Assembly (NCBI GenBank): GCA_018715125.1
Contig: DVMF01000069.1
Location: 1-40,853, forward strand
Direction: 5' to 3'
Length of the DNA: 40,853 nt
From: Candidatus Coprousia avicola
Lineage (GTDB): Bacteria > Actinomycetota > Coriobacteriia > Coriobacteriales > Coriobacteriaceae
The notes under the pieces were generated by a model, which had not been told where the DNA came from, ran no database searches, and was given only the letters and a program-made list of their open reading frames with translations. How positions within the stretch are numbered: the first letter of the stretch is position 1; each line of letters starts with the position of its first letter. The position numbers were made by a program, and so were the translations under genes. Of this stretch, positions 34,700-40,853 are shown in pieces.

Positions 34700-35441
34700 C
34701 CCAATCAACCCTTTCGAGCAGCACCTGCGCCGCATGCGAACGGGGGTTGGCGAAGACATCCGCCACGCTCCCCTGCTCGACCACGCGACCGTGCTCGACA
34801 ACAGCGACGTTGCGGCAGATCTTCTCGACCACGCCCATGGAGTGGGTGATGACGATGATCGTGACGCCCGTCTGACGGTTGATGTCGCGCAGGAGCTTTA
34901 AGATCGTGTTCGTGCTCGCCGGGTCGAGGGCGCTCGTCGCCTCGTCGCAGAGGATGTACTCGGGATCGCATGCAAGCGCGCGGGCGATGGCGACGCGTTG
35001 CTGCTGCCCGCCGGAGAGCTGAGACGGATAGGACGATGCCTTGTCTTTGAGACCGACCATGTCGAGCAGCTCGAGGGCGCGCTCACGGTTGGCGGCCGTC
35101 ACCTTGCCCGTCGCCGCCTTATACGGGAAGCACACGTTGGCAAGCACGGTCTTTTGCGAGAGCAGGCCGAAGTTCTGGAAGATCATGGCCACGCGGCGGC
35201 GATACGTGCGCAGAGCCGCCCCGGTAAGACCGGTGACATCCTGCCCATCGACGACGATGCTGCCCGACGTGGGCTGCTCGAGCAGGTTGATGCAGCGCAC
35301 GAGCGTCGACTTGCCGGCACCGCTCATACCGATGATGCCCATGATGTCACGGTCGGCGATGGTAAGCGAGACGTCATCGAGCGCATGGGCCGTACCAGCA
35401 GCGCTCTCATACGTCTTGGTCAGATGTTTGATTTCAATCAC
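34692..35441 (-). CDS. metN: Methionine ABC transporter, ATP-binding protein (short form)
   Basis: The 249-residue ATPase has Walker A (GMSGAGKST), the Q-loop (MIFQNFGLLSQKTV), signature LSGGQQQRVAIARAL, Walker B (YILCDEATSALD) and H-loop (ITHSMGVV). The MIEIKHLTKTY start and the NFGLLSQKTVLANV loop are typical of MetN. It ends at about 250 residues and lacks the C-terminal NIL domain (about 90 residues) that senses methionine in E. coli MetN. Transport is therefore probably not trans-inhibited. The start is a GTG at 35441 with a weak GCGGAG site. A Met-rich leader frame lies upstream. Confidence 0.94.
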   Translation of the reverse strand: MIEIKHLTKTYESAAGTAHALDDVSLTIADRDIMGIIGMSGAGKSTLVRCINLLEQPTSGSIVVDGQDVTGLTGAALRTYRRRVAMIFQNFGLLSQKTVLANVCFPYKAATGKVTAANRERALELLDMVGLKDKASSYPSQLSGGQQQRVAIARALACDPEYILCDEATSALDPASTNTILKLLRDINRQTGVTIIVITHSMGVVEKICRNVAVVEHGRVVEQGSVADVFANPRSHAAQVLLERVDWDA

Positions 35442-35479
35442 GGGGAAACTCCGCTCGATGAGGTGGTCTCAAACAGGCG

Positions 35480-35503
35480 AACAGCCTCCCGCCGGAGACT
35501 GTT
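35480..35503 (-). promoter_or_regulatory. Leader hairpin between the Met-rich frame and metN
   Basis: In the RNA, a 10-bp stem (35494-35503 with 35480-35489, one G-U pair) has a GGCG loop. Its 5' arm starts on the last base of the leader stop codon, so a ribosome reaching the stop would melt it. No U-run follows, so it is not a standard terminator. CUCCG in the 5' arm can instead pair with CGGAG in the metN ribosome site, giving a possible translational switch. Confidence 0.45.
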
Positions 35504-35619
35504 TAACGAAGGCGCCCGGTCTTTCCCTGCACGCGGCAATCGCGCGGCATGACAAAGTGCCCGGGCGAGGGCATCTGCATGACCATCATCATCGTGATAT
35601 GTGCGGAAGTCGTAATCAT
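35503..35619 (-). CDS. Candidate methionine-rich leader peptide of metNIQ
   Basis: The frame encodes 38 residues with Met at positions 1, 10, 11, 12, 14, 16 and 24; the core is MMMVMQM. It ends 61 bp before metN. The promoter at 35627-35655 would start transcription at or one base before the ATG, so the message would be leaderless. No ribosome site is present, which agrees with this. Leaderless leader peptides are known in other actinobacterial amino-acid operons. A ribosome slowed at the Met codons would change the fold around the following hairpin and metN start. This is inference from sequence; the CAT-rich DNA could give Met codons by chance, but its position before a methionine transporter argues against that. 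Confidence 0.6.
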   Translation of the reverse strand: MITTSAHITMMMVMQMPSPGHFVMPRDCRVQGKTGRLR

Positions 35620-35626
35620 GGTGTTT

Positions 35627-35655
35627 AGGGTAACAGTGAGGGAAGCCGAGTGCAA
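35627..35655 (-). promoter_or_regulatory. Promoter of the met leader and metNIQ
   Basis: On the minus strand TTGCAC (35650-35655) and TACCCT (35627-35632) are exactly 17 bp apart. The expected start is at 35619-35620, the first base of the leader ATG. The terminator of the upstream asp23 gene ends about 60 bp before this promoter, so the unit is transcribed on its own. Confidence 0.55.
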
Positions 35656-35713
35656 GCCGCAAATGTTATCGGTTGGTTACGCCGGAGCGCACCGCAGCGC
35701 CCCTCCCGCCACG

Positions 35714-35750
35714 CAAAACGGGCGCCCCCCGCATCTAGGTGGGCGCCCGT
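35714..35750 (-). terminator. Rho-independent terminator after asp23
   Basis: ACGGGCGCCC (35718-35727) pairs perfectly with 35741-35750 across a 13-base loop. On the minus strand four T residues follow at once. It lies 35 bp past the asp23 stop and separates that unit from metNIQ. Confidence 0.85.
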
Positions 35751-35784
35751 CGCATGCCTTCGGCAAACGTGCCGTCAGAATAGG

Positions 35785-36360
35785 TTAGGCCGCGTTCTCG
35801 CGCGCCGCCTCTGCCTGCTTCTTGCTCGCGTTGTAGGCCTCGAGCGTCACGACGTCCTCGATGCGCAGGTTGATGCCCGCGACCTCGAGGCCCGTCATGG
35901 CGGCCAGGCGCTCGGTCACGCGCTCCTTCACGTCCTCGAAAATCGCCGGCGCGTAGCAGCCGTACTCGATGATGACGGAGATGTTGACGATAACGCGGTT
36001 GTCATCGGTCACCTCGACGGTGACGCCCTTGGTAAGGTCCTTGGCGCCGAGCGTCTCCTGCACAAAGTGAATGAGATTCCCCTTCATGCCGAGTACGTGC
36101 GGCACCTCGCGCGTCGCCATGGCGACGATCTTCTCGATCACACCGTTTGAGTAGGTGAGGGAGTCCTCGGTGTCCTCGTACTCCTCATCCTCGGCGTCGT
36201 CCTCGGCCTCATCTGCGGCAACGTCCTCTGGAGCCGCATCGTCGCCCGCCGGCTCCTCGCCGGCTACATCCGGCGCCGCCTCCGCGAGGACGTCCTTATC
36301 CTCTGCCGCGGCCTCGCCCGTCGTCTCAACGCTTGTCTGAAGCTCTTTCTCCTGCGCCAT
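35785..36360 (-). CDS. Asp23/Gls24 family envelope stress protein
   Basis: The 191-residue protein has an acidic, low-complexity first third (residues 1-65, rich in Asp, Glu and Ala). An Asp23 domain follows: YSNGVIEKIVAMATREVPHVLGM, VTVEVTDDNRVIVNISVIIEYG and VKERVTERLAAMTGLEVAGINLRIEDV. Asp23 proteins coat the inner face of the membrane and are tethered by AmaP, which is encoded two genes upstream here. The acidic N-terminal extension is unusual for the family. GAGAGGGG precedes the ATG. The gene is last in the amaP-DUF2273-asp23 unit, 72 bp after the middle gene. Confidence 0.9.
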   Translation of the reverse strand: MAQEKELQTSVETTGEAAAEDKDVLAEAAPDVAGEEPAGDDAAPEDVAADEAEDDAEDEEYEDTEDSLTYSNGVIEKIVAMATREVPHVLGMKGNLIHFVQETLGAKDLTKGVTVEVTDDNRVIVNISVIIEYGCYAPAIFEDVKERVTERLAAMTGLEVAGINLRIEDVVTLEAYNASKKQAEAARENAA

Positions 36361-36432
36361 GAGGTACCCCTCTCGCGTTACCGGCCACAGGGCCGCATGA
36401 ACCTACCTTACCGCCGCACCGTGCGGCGCGCG

Positions 36433-36834
36433 CTACCTCCCCCGGCCAAACAGGCGCGAAAAGAAGTTGACGATGCCATTATCCCCATCACGAATCTGGC
36501 CAATCACCGCACCGACAATCATAAAGACCGCGATGACGATGGTGTCCCACAAACCGATGGTCAGGATGAGGATAGCGAGCACAAGGCCCGCGAAGCCATA
36601 TGCCACGGTGAAGGGATGCCGCTTGGCATACACCCAGGCAGCCTCGCCAAACCCCTTCACAAAGCCGACGGCATCGCGGAAATCCTCGGAGGCCACCGCA
36701 TCGCGCACCGCGTCGCCAGCTGCCTCCCAGCGGGATGCCGCCGCAGCCTCATCGGTATGTTCGTCGCCGGGAGCGTCGGTCTCGATAGAGAGCCGGGGTA
36801 TGCGCGCCTGGCGCGCGTCATCCTTATCGCTCAC
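36433..36834 (-). CDS. DUF2273-like small membrane protein of the Asp23 cluster
   Basis: The 133-residue protein starts at a GTG that overlaps the end of amaP by 11 bp. The first 70 residues are soluble and acidic. Two hydrophobic segments follow (about 74-92 and 95-113), and the end is basic (NFFSRLFGRGR). Short two-TM proteins of the DUF2273 family usually lie between amaP and asp23, as here. The soluble N-terminal part makes it roughly twice the usual length. It probably belongs to the same membrane-bound Asp23 complex; its exact role is unknown. Confidence 0.75.
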   Translation of the reverse strand: MSDKDDARQARIPRLSIETDAPGDEHTDEAAAASRWEAAGDAVRDAVASEDFRDAVGFVKGFGEAAWVYAKRHPFTVAYGFAGLVLAILILTIGLWDTIVIAVFMIVGAVIGQIRDGDNGIVNFFSRLFGRGR

Positions 36835-37369
36835 GAGAAACCTCCTTGGTCACAACCGTGGTTTTAGCGGGAAGAAAACGCACGAGCGCCGTCACCCCCG
36901 GGGTGCCGAGCGTCTCCTCGCACGCCCGCTCGATAGCGTCCTGCACGCGCTTGGCAAGAGGGGCGAGCTCCTCGTCCGTCAACGCGATGGTCTCAACGGT
37001 GAAGCGCACCTGATCGTGGTCGCGCCCGAAGATGCGGCCGGTCACCGACTCGACCAGCACGCCCTCGCGCTCCGCCGCCGTCGTCGCCGTCGCCTTGAGG
37101 GCGGCGATGCTCACCTCGATATCGGGGTTACCGCCGGGGTGGAGACAGACGGGCTCGCGCCGCGCCAAGAAGATGGCAAGCACCGTGATGAGGGCACCGA
37201 GGGCGAGGGCGACCAAGCAGACGGCCAGCACGACCTGCACGGCCGCATTGTCGAGAAGCCGCTCGAAGCGCGCGGTGAACGGCCCGTAGGTGAGCCCCGT
37301 CACCAGACCCAGCACCACGATGGCGGCGAGCAGATACAGCAAGGCGCCTATCTTTTTGATGACGCGCAC
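36824..37369 (-). CDS. amaP: Alkaline shock response membrane anchor protein AmaP
   Basis: The product has 181 residues from the GTG at 37369. A second GTG at 37375 is only 1 bp from the AGGAGG ribosome site, while 37369 is 7 bp away and so preferred. Two TM helices (about 8-30 and 45-67) are followed by a cytoplasmic domain, with IEVSIAALKATATTAAEREGVLVESVTGRI matching AmaP. AmaP ties Asp23 to the membrane. It is the first gene of the unit, with TATAAT at 37429-37434 on the minus strand. Confidence 0.85.
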   Translation of the reverse strand: MRVIKKIGALLYLLAAIVVLGLVTGLTYGPFTARFERLLDNAAVQVVLAVCLVALALGALITVLAIFLARREPVCLHPGGNPDIEVSIAALKATATTAAEREGVLVESVTGRIFGRDHDQVRFTVETIALTDEELAPLAKRVQDAIERACEETLGTPGVTALVRFLPAKTTVVTKEVSRER

Positions 37370-37428
37370 GGGCACACCTCCTCATCTGTTGCAGGTCCTG
37401 TGCTCGCCCAGCCGGGCGATACGGTCTG

Positions 37429-37434
37429 ATTATA
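37429..37434 (-). promoter_or_regulatory. -10 box for the amaP-DUF2273-asp23 unit
   Basis: A consensus TATAAT on the minus strand lies 60 bp before the amaP start. The -35 region at 17 bp is poor (CACTGC). The position, after the yebC stop and before amaP, supports a promoter. Confidence 0.5.
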
Positions 37435-37438
37435 CGCG

Positions 37439-37473
37439 AGCCGGGCCCGCGGCAGTGCGCCACAGGCCCGGTT
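37439..37473 (-). terminator. Possible GC-rich terminator after yebC
   Basis: AGCCGGGCC (37439-37447) pairs with GGCCCGGTT (37465-37473), with one G-T pair and a 17-base loop. No T-run follows. It lies 36 bp after the yebC stop, just before the amaP promoter. Confidence 0.35.
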
Positions 37474-37508
37474 CCATGCAGTTTGCCCTATACGGTGCGC
37501 GGGAGCGC

Positions 37509-38315
37509 CTACTCCTCCTCGAGGGCGGCGATAACCTCGTCGGTCATATCCATCGTGCTGTAGACGTCCTGGACGTCGTCGAGCTCCTCGAGACGGTCGA
37601 TCAGGCGCTGCACCTTCTTGGCGTCGGCGGCGGAAACGGCGGTCGGAGTCGTCGGCACCATGGTGAGCTCGGAGCCCTTGACCTCGACGCCCTGCTCCTC
37701 AAGGCCCTTGGAGACGGCCATGAGGTCGCCGGGGTTGGTCCAGACGATCCACTCCTCGCCGGCGTCCTCGTAATCCTCGCCGCCCGCCTCGGCGACCGCC
37801 ATCATGAACTCCTCCTCATCGCCGGCAGCGCCGTTGGCCATGAGGTTCTCCTTCTTGTCGTTGGGGTCGACGATCTCTTTGGCGACGACGACCTGGCCCT
37901 TGCGCTCGAACTGGAACGCCACAGAGCCGGTGGTGCCGAGGTTGCCGCCCGAGTGGCTGAAGGCGGAGCGCACGTCAGCCGCGGTACGGTTGCGGTTGTC
38001 GGTCAGGCACTCGACGTAGACCGCCACGCCCGCGGGGCCGTAGCCCTCGTAGACGATGTTCTCGTACACGGCCGCGTCGGCACCGGCGCCAAACGCCTTG
38101 TCGATGGCGGACTTGATCTTGTCCTTGGGCATCGACTGGGCCTTCGCCTTGGCGACGGCGGCGGCGAGCGACGCGTTGTTATCGGGATTGGGGTCGTTGC
38201 CCAGGCGGGCCGCAACGGTGATGTTACGGGAGAGCTTGGAGAAGAGGGCCGAGCGCTTGGCGTCCTGAGCGCCCTTGCGATGCTTGGTGGTTGCCCATTT
38301 AGAATGTCCGGACAT
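37509..38315 (-). CDS. YebC/PmpR/TACO1 family regulatory protein
   Basis: The 268-residue protein begins MSGHSKWATTKHRKGAQDAKR, the family hallmark, and contains NIVYEGYGPAGVAVYVECLTDNRNRT and FSHSGGNLGTTGSVAFQFERKG. YebC proteins have been described as DNA-binding regulators, and more recently members of the family were linked to translation through difficult stretches such as prolines. The protein is about 20-25 residues longer than most, with an acidic insertion (VDPNDKKENLMANGAAGDEEEF) in the middle. AGAAGGAG precedes the ATG. A TATCAT -10-like box is at 38392-38397 on the minus strand. Confidence 0.93.
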   Translation of the reverse strand: MSGHSKWATTKHRKGAQDAKRSALFSKLSRNITVAARLGNDPNPDNNASLAAAVAKAKAQSMPKDKIKSAIDKAFGAGADAAVYENIVYEGYGPAGVAVYVECLTDNRNRTAADVRSAFSHSGGNLGTTGSVAFQFERKGQVVVAKEIVDPNDKKENLMANGAAGDEEEFMMAVAEAGGEDYEDAGEEWIVWTNPGDLMAVSKGLEEQGVEVKGSELTMVPTTPTAVSAADAKKVQRLIDRLEELDDVQDVYSTMDMTDEVIAALEEE

Positions 38316-38772
38316 GCAAGACTCCTTCTATGTATTTGCGGCCACGGGGCGCTGAGGTGCCGAGCTGGCCCATTTGAGCATGAACTTTAGCATGATATAC
38401 CGTTTGCGCGCACCGGTACAGTCCCGGCGCGCGCTGCCACGCAATATGCAAAGAGACCCGAGACGGACGTGTGAGGCCGCCCGCCGTCGGCGGGGCCGCG
38501 TTGCCACCCGCTTCGCGCGGAGCGCGAGATCGCGCCGTTCACCGAAAAAAATTTGGGTGCCATCTCCCGTTATATATATTAGTGCTTTTTGTCAAAACCG
38601 CAGCTATATAGCATCAAACATCATTGTGATTGACGCTTGCATACGGGTTGACCATCGCCTAGGATACCGCGTCATCGCGACCCAACGCATCCGGAGGCGC
38701 GGTCGCGGCCGTGTAGTTTCTTTTTTTCTCGCCGTGCGGAGAGACCGCCGGCATGGGGAGAGGAGAGGTTTC
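38316..38772. other. Intergenic region before the P-type ATPase gene
   Basis: This 457-bp gap has no convincing gene. The first half is GC-rich with small hairpins (for example CCCGCC-GTC-GGCGGG near 38480-38500). Bases 38545-38640 are sharply AT-rich for this genome and include TTATATATATTAG and the palindrome GCTATATAGC (38603-38612). A hairpin CGCGACC/GGTCGCG (38676-38682 with 38701-38707) is followed about 9 bp later by TTTCTTTTTTT (38717-38727), which may be a leader terminator. I recognise no known metal riboswitch. Confidence 0.45.
38637..38665 (+). promoter_or_regulatory. Candidate promoter of the P-type ATPase gene
   Basis: TTGCAT (38637-38642) and TAGGAT (38660-38665) are 17 bp apart. 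The start would lie about 100 bp before the ATG, leaving a leader that contains the hairpin and T-run at 38676-38727. Confidence 0.45.
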
Positions 38773-40853
38773 ATGGGAAGCCGCTTCGGCGCATCGCACC
38801 CCGAACATCGCGATGCGTCCACCGCGCCAAGGGAGAGCGCGGCAGGGCGGGACGACCGGCGCGAGGACGCCGACCCGCTCGACACCATCCGCAAACAGAC
38901 AATCGACCAGGTACTATCGGAACTCGGTTCAAGCCGTGGAGGCCTCGCATCCGAAGAGGCCTGCTCGCGCCAGCAAACGGCGGGCAAGAACCTCATCGAG
39001 AGCGCGAAGAAGCGATCACCTCTTTTAGCGTTCCTCTCGAACTTCACGCACCTTATGGCCGTCCTGCTTTGGGTCGCCGGCTCCATCGCCTTTTTGGCCG
39101 GCATGCCCGAGCTCGGCGTCGCCGTATGGCTCGTAAACATCATTAACGGCGTCTTCAGCTTCTGGCAGGAGCACCGCGCAAGCCAGGCGACCGAGGCTTT
39201 GAAGAAAATGCTTCCCGCCTGGGTGACCGTCATCCGTGACGGGCAGGAGCAGAAGATCCTCGCCGAGGACCTCGTCCCCGGCGACGTGATGCTGCTCGCC
39301 GAGGGAGACAAGATTTCTGCCGATGCGCGCGTCATCCAGAGCTCTGACCTGCAGGTCAACCAGTCGACGCTAAACGGCGAGTCCACCCCGTCGCGCAAGA
39401 CGGCCGACGCCGTGCTCGAAGAGGGGCTCTCCGCAGCCGAGATCCCCAACCTCGTCTTCGCCGGCACGAGCGTGTCGGAGGGCAACGGGCGCGCCGTGGT
39501 CTTTCGCATCGGCATGGCGACCGAGTTTGGCAAGATCGCCAGCCTGACGCAGAACATGGAGGCCGCCGAGAGCCCGCTCACGCGCGAGCTGAATCGCCTG
39601 ACCAAACAGGTCACCGTCTTCGCCATGTGCATGGGCATCGCGTTTTTCCTGCTGAGCATGCTGGTGGTGAAGGAGCCGTTTGCGAACTCGTTCATCTTTG
39701 CGCTCGGCATGGTCGTCGCCTTCATCCCCGAGGGGCTCCTGCCCACGGTGACGCTATCGCTCGCCATGGCAGTGCAACGCATGAGCACGAGAAACGCCCT
39801 CGTCAAGAAGCTTGACTCCGTCGAGGCGCTCGGCTCCACAAGCGTCATCTGCACCGACAAGACGGGCACGCTCACGCAAAACGAGATGACCGTTAACCAC
39901 CTGTGGACCTCGACGCGCGAATACGAGGTCGGCGGCGTGGGGTACGCGCCGCAGGGCACCATCGAGGCAGAGGGGCGCAGCTGGCGCGCTGTCGATGACG
40001 CCGACCTCGAGCTTCTGCTGGAGGGAGGACTCCTCTGCGGCAACGCGCGCCTCGCCGCGCCTGAGACCGAGGGCGGCCGCTGGGAGGTCTACGGCGACCC
40101 GACGGAGGCGTGCCTCATCGTCTCCGCAGCGAAAGGCGGTATCGACCGCGCCGAGCTCGAGGAGCGCATGCCGCGCATCAAGGAGCTCCCCTTTGAGAGC
40201 CGTCGCAAGCGCATGACGACGGTGCATGCCCTCGAGCAGCCCATCGATGGAGCGCGCCGCCTGGCGTTTGTGAAGGGTGCCCCCAACGAGGTCGTCCGGC
40301 TTTCCACCAAGGTGCGCCGAGACGGCCGAACCGTCGAGCTCGACGAGGCCACGCGTGCGCGCATCATGGCGGCAAACGACGCCTATGCGGCCGACGGCCT
40401 GCGCGTGCTCGCCGTGGCGTACCGCCCGCTCGACGGCGCCTGCGCCGACGCCGATATCCCCGCGAGCCTGAGCGACTACGACCCGGACACCATCGAGCGC
40501 AACCTCACCTTTGTGGGACTCGAGGTCATGATGGATCCGCCGCGCCCCGAGGTGGCGGCCGCCGTGGCGGAGTGCCGCCGCGCGGGCATCCGCATCGTCA
40601 TGATCACGGGCGACTACGGCCTCACCGCCGCGAGCATCGCGCGGCGACTCAAGATCGTAGAGGGAGACGGCGTCTCGGTCATCTCCGGCTTTGAGCTCGC
40701 GCACATGGACGACGAGGAGCTCAAGCGTCGCCTGGCCGGGCAGGTGGTATTCGCCCGCATGGCGCCCGAGCAAAAGCTCCGCGTGGTGACGGCCCTTCAG
40801 GAGATGGGCGAAATCGTGGCCGTGACCGGCGACGGCGTGAACGACGCGCCGGC
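38773..40853 (+). CDS. P2-type cation-transporting ATPase (3' end outside window)
   Basis: The frame runs from the ATG at 38773, behind GAGGAGAGG, to the window end: 693 residues without a stop. It has the N-terminal cation-ATPase domain (about 36-100), TM pairs from about 87, the actuator motif as LNGES (residues 200-204, where TGES is usual), PEGLLPT in TM4 (from 319), the phosphorylation site CTDKTGTLT (Asp362) and the hinge TGDGVNDAP at the cut end. PEGLLPT is closest to Na+/K+-ATPase-like and related P2 pumps, not to heavy-metal CPx or MgtA pumps. The ion is uncertain. The first 35 residues are charged and variable. Confidence 0.9.
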   Translation, partial: MGSRFGASHPEHRDASTAPRESAAGRDDRREDADPLDTIRKQTIDQVLSELGSSRGGLASEEACSRQQTAGKNLIESAKKRSPLLAFLSNFTHLMAVLLWVAGSIAFLAGMPELGVAVWLVNIINGVFSFWQEHRASQATEALKKMLPAWVTVIRDGQEQKILAEDLVPGDVMLLAEGDKISADARVIQSSDLQVNQSTLNGESTPSRKTADAVLEEGLSAAEIPNLVFAGTSVSEGNGRAVVFRIGMATEFGKIASLTQNMEAAESPLTRELNRLTKQVTVFAMCMGIAFFLLSMLVVKEPFANSFIFALGMVVAFIPEGLLPTVTLSLAMAVQRMSTRNALVKKLDSVEALGSTSVICTDKTGTLTQNEMTVNHLWTSTREYEVGGVGYAPQGTIEAEGRSWRAVDDADLELLLEGGLLCGNARLAAPETEGGRWEVYGDPTEACLIVSAAKGGIDRAELEERMPRIKELPFESRRKRMTTVHALEQPIDGARRLAFVKGAPNEVVRLSTKVRRDGRTVELDEATRARIMAANDAYAADGLRVLAVAYRPLDGACADADIPASLSDYDPDTIERNLTFVGLEVMMDPPRPEVAAAVAECRRAGIRIVMITGDYGLTAASIARRLKIVEGDGVSVISGFELAHMDDEELKRRLAGQVVFARMAPEQKLRVVTALQEMGEIVAVTGDGVNDAP

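Noticed and set aside
35442-35655. SAM riboswitch before metNIQ
   Set aside because: None of the conserved SAM-I or SAM-II core sequences was recognised; the Met-rich frame is the better explanation.
38666-38772. yybP-ykoY-type manganese riboswitch before the P-type ATPase
   Set aside because: The conserved core sequences of that class were not found; only a hairpin and a distant T-run are present.
38604-40043. 479-codon open frame antisense to the P-type ATPase gene
   Set aside because: The sense strand encodes conserved ATPase motifs throughout; the antisense frame is Ser/Arg-rich noise.

Overview
The window looks like chromosomal DNA of a high-GC Gram-positive anaerobe, most likely class Coriobacteriia (a Collinsella-like organism). 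I infer this from GC-rich codon use outside the left end, the gene content (class III glutamine synthetase next to gltBD, AmaP/DUF2273/Asp23 envelope cluster, LPXTG-anchored surface protein, compact groESL) and the regulatory style (weak -35 boxes, GC-rich terminators without U-runs, one apparently leaderless leader peptide). No rRNA, tRNA, CRISPR array or intact insertion sequence was seen.

Positions 1 to about 9.38 kb are an accessory island of lower GC. It holds the end of a BREX phage-defence operon (3' end of pglX, complete pglZ and brxL), an Abi_C abortive-infection gene broken by a one-base frameshift, and a mobility module on the other strand: a MobC-like ribbon-helix-helix protein, a tyrosine integrase and a small excisionase-like protein. 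A cI-type repressor is divergent from this module, and three palindromic operators sit between them. The island ends beside the 3' end of guaA, a known integration target. Its right edge carries phased TTGCA repeats and GAATCAAA repeats that resemble integrase arm or accessory sites.

From 9.38 to 19 kb are core genes: guaA, a type I asparaginase, a small XRE regulator, a DUF1648 membrane protein, ychF, a multi-cluster ferredoxin protein, groES-groEL and an uncharacterised two-TM protein.

From 19 to 28 kb is a nitrogen-assimilation block. gltB-gltD on the + strand faces a type III glutamine synthetase on the - strand. Both promoter regions carry arrays of GT-initial half-sites at exact 11-bp spacing, as expected for an OmpR-family (GlnR/PhoP-like) regulator, so one regulator may serve both. 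A 23-bp perfect inverted repeat and a Gly/Pro/Ala-rich gene remnant lie between gltD and the synthetase gene.

From 28 kb to the end come an M20 amidohydrolase, a Tat-exported LPXTG phosphoesterase with two LamG-like domains, the methionine transporter metN-metI-metQ, the asp23/DUF2273/amaP cluster, a YebC protein and a truncated P-type cation ATPase. The most striking unlisted signal is upstream of metN: a well-spaced promoter fires directly onto the ATG of a 38-codon reading frame with seven methionines (MMMVMQM in its middle), whose stop codon abuts a hairpin. This is a candidate methionine-sensing leader peptide for metNIQ.
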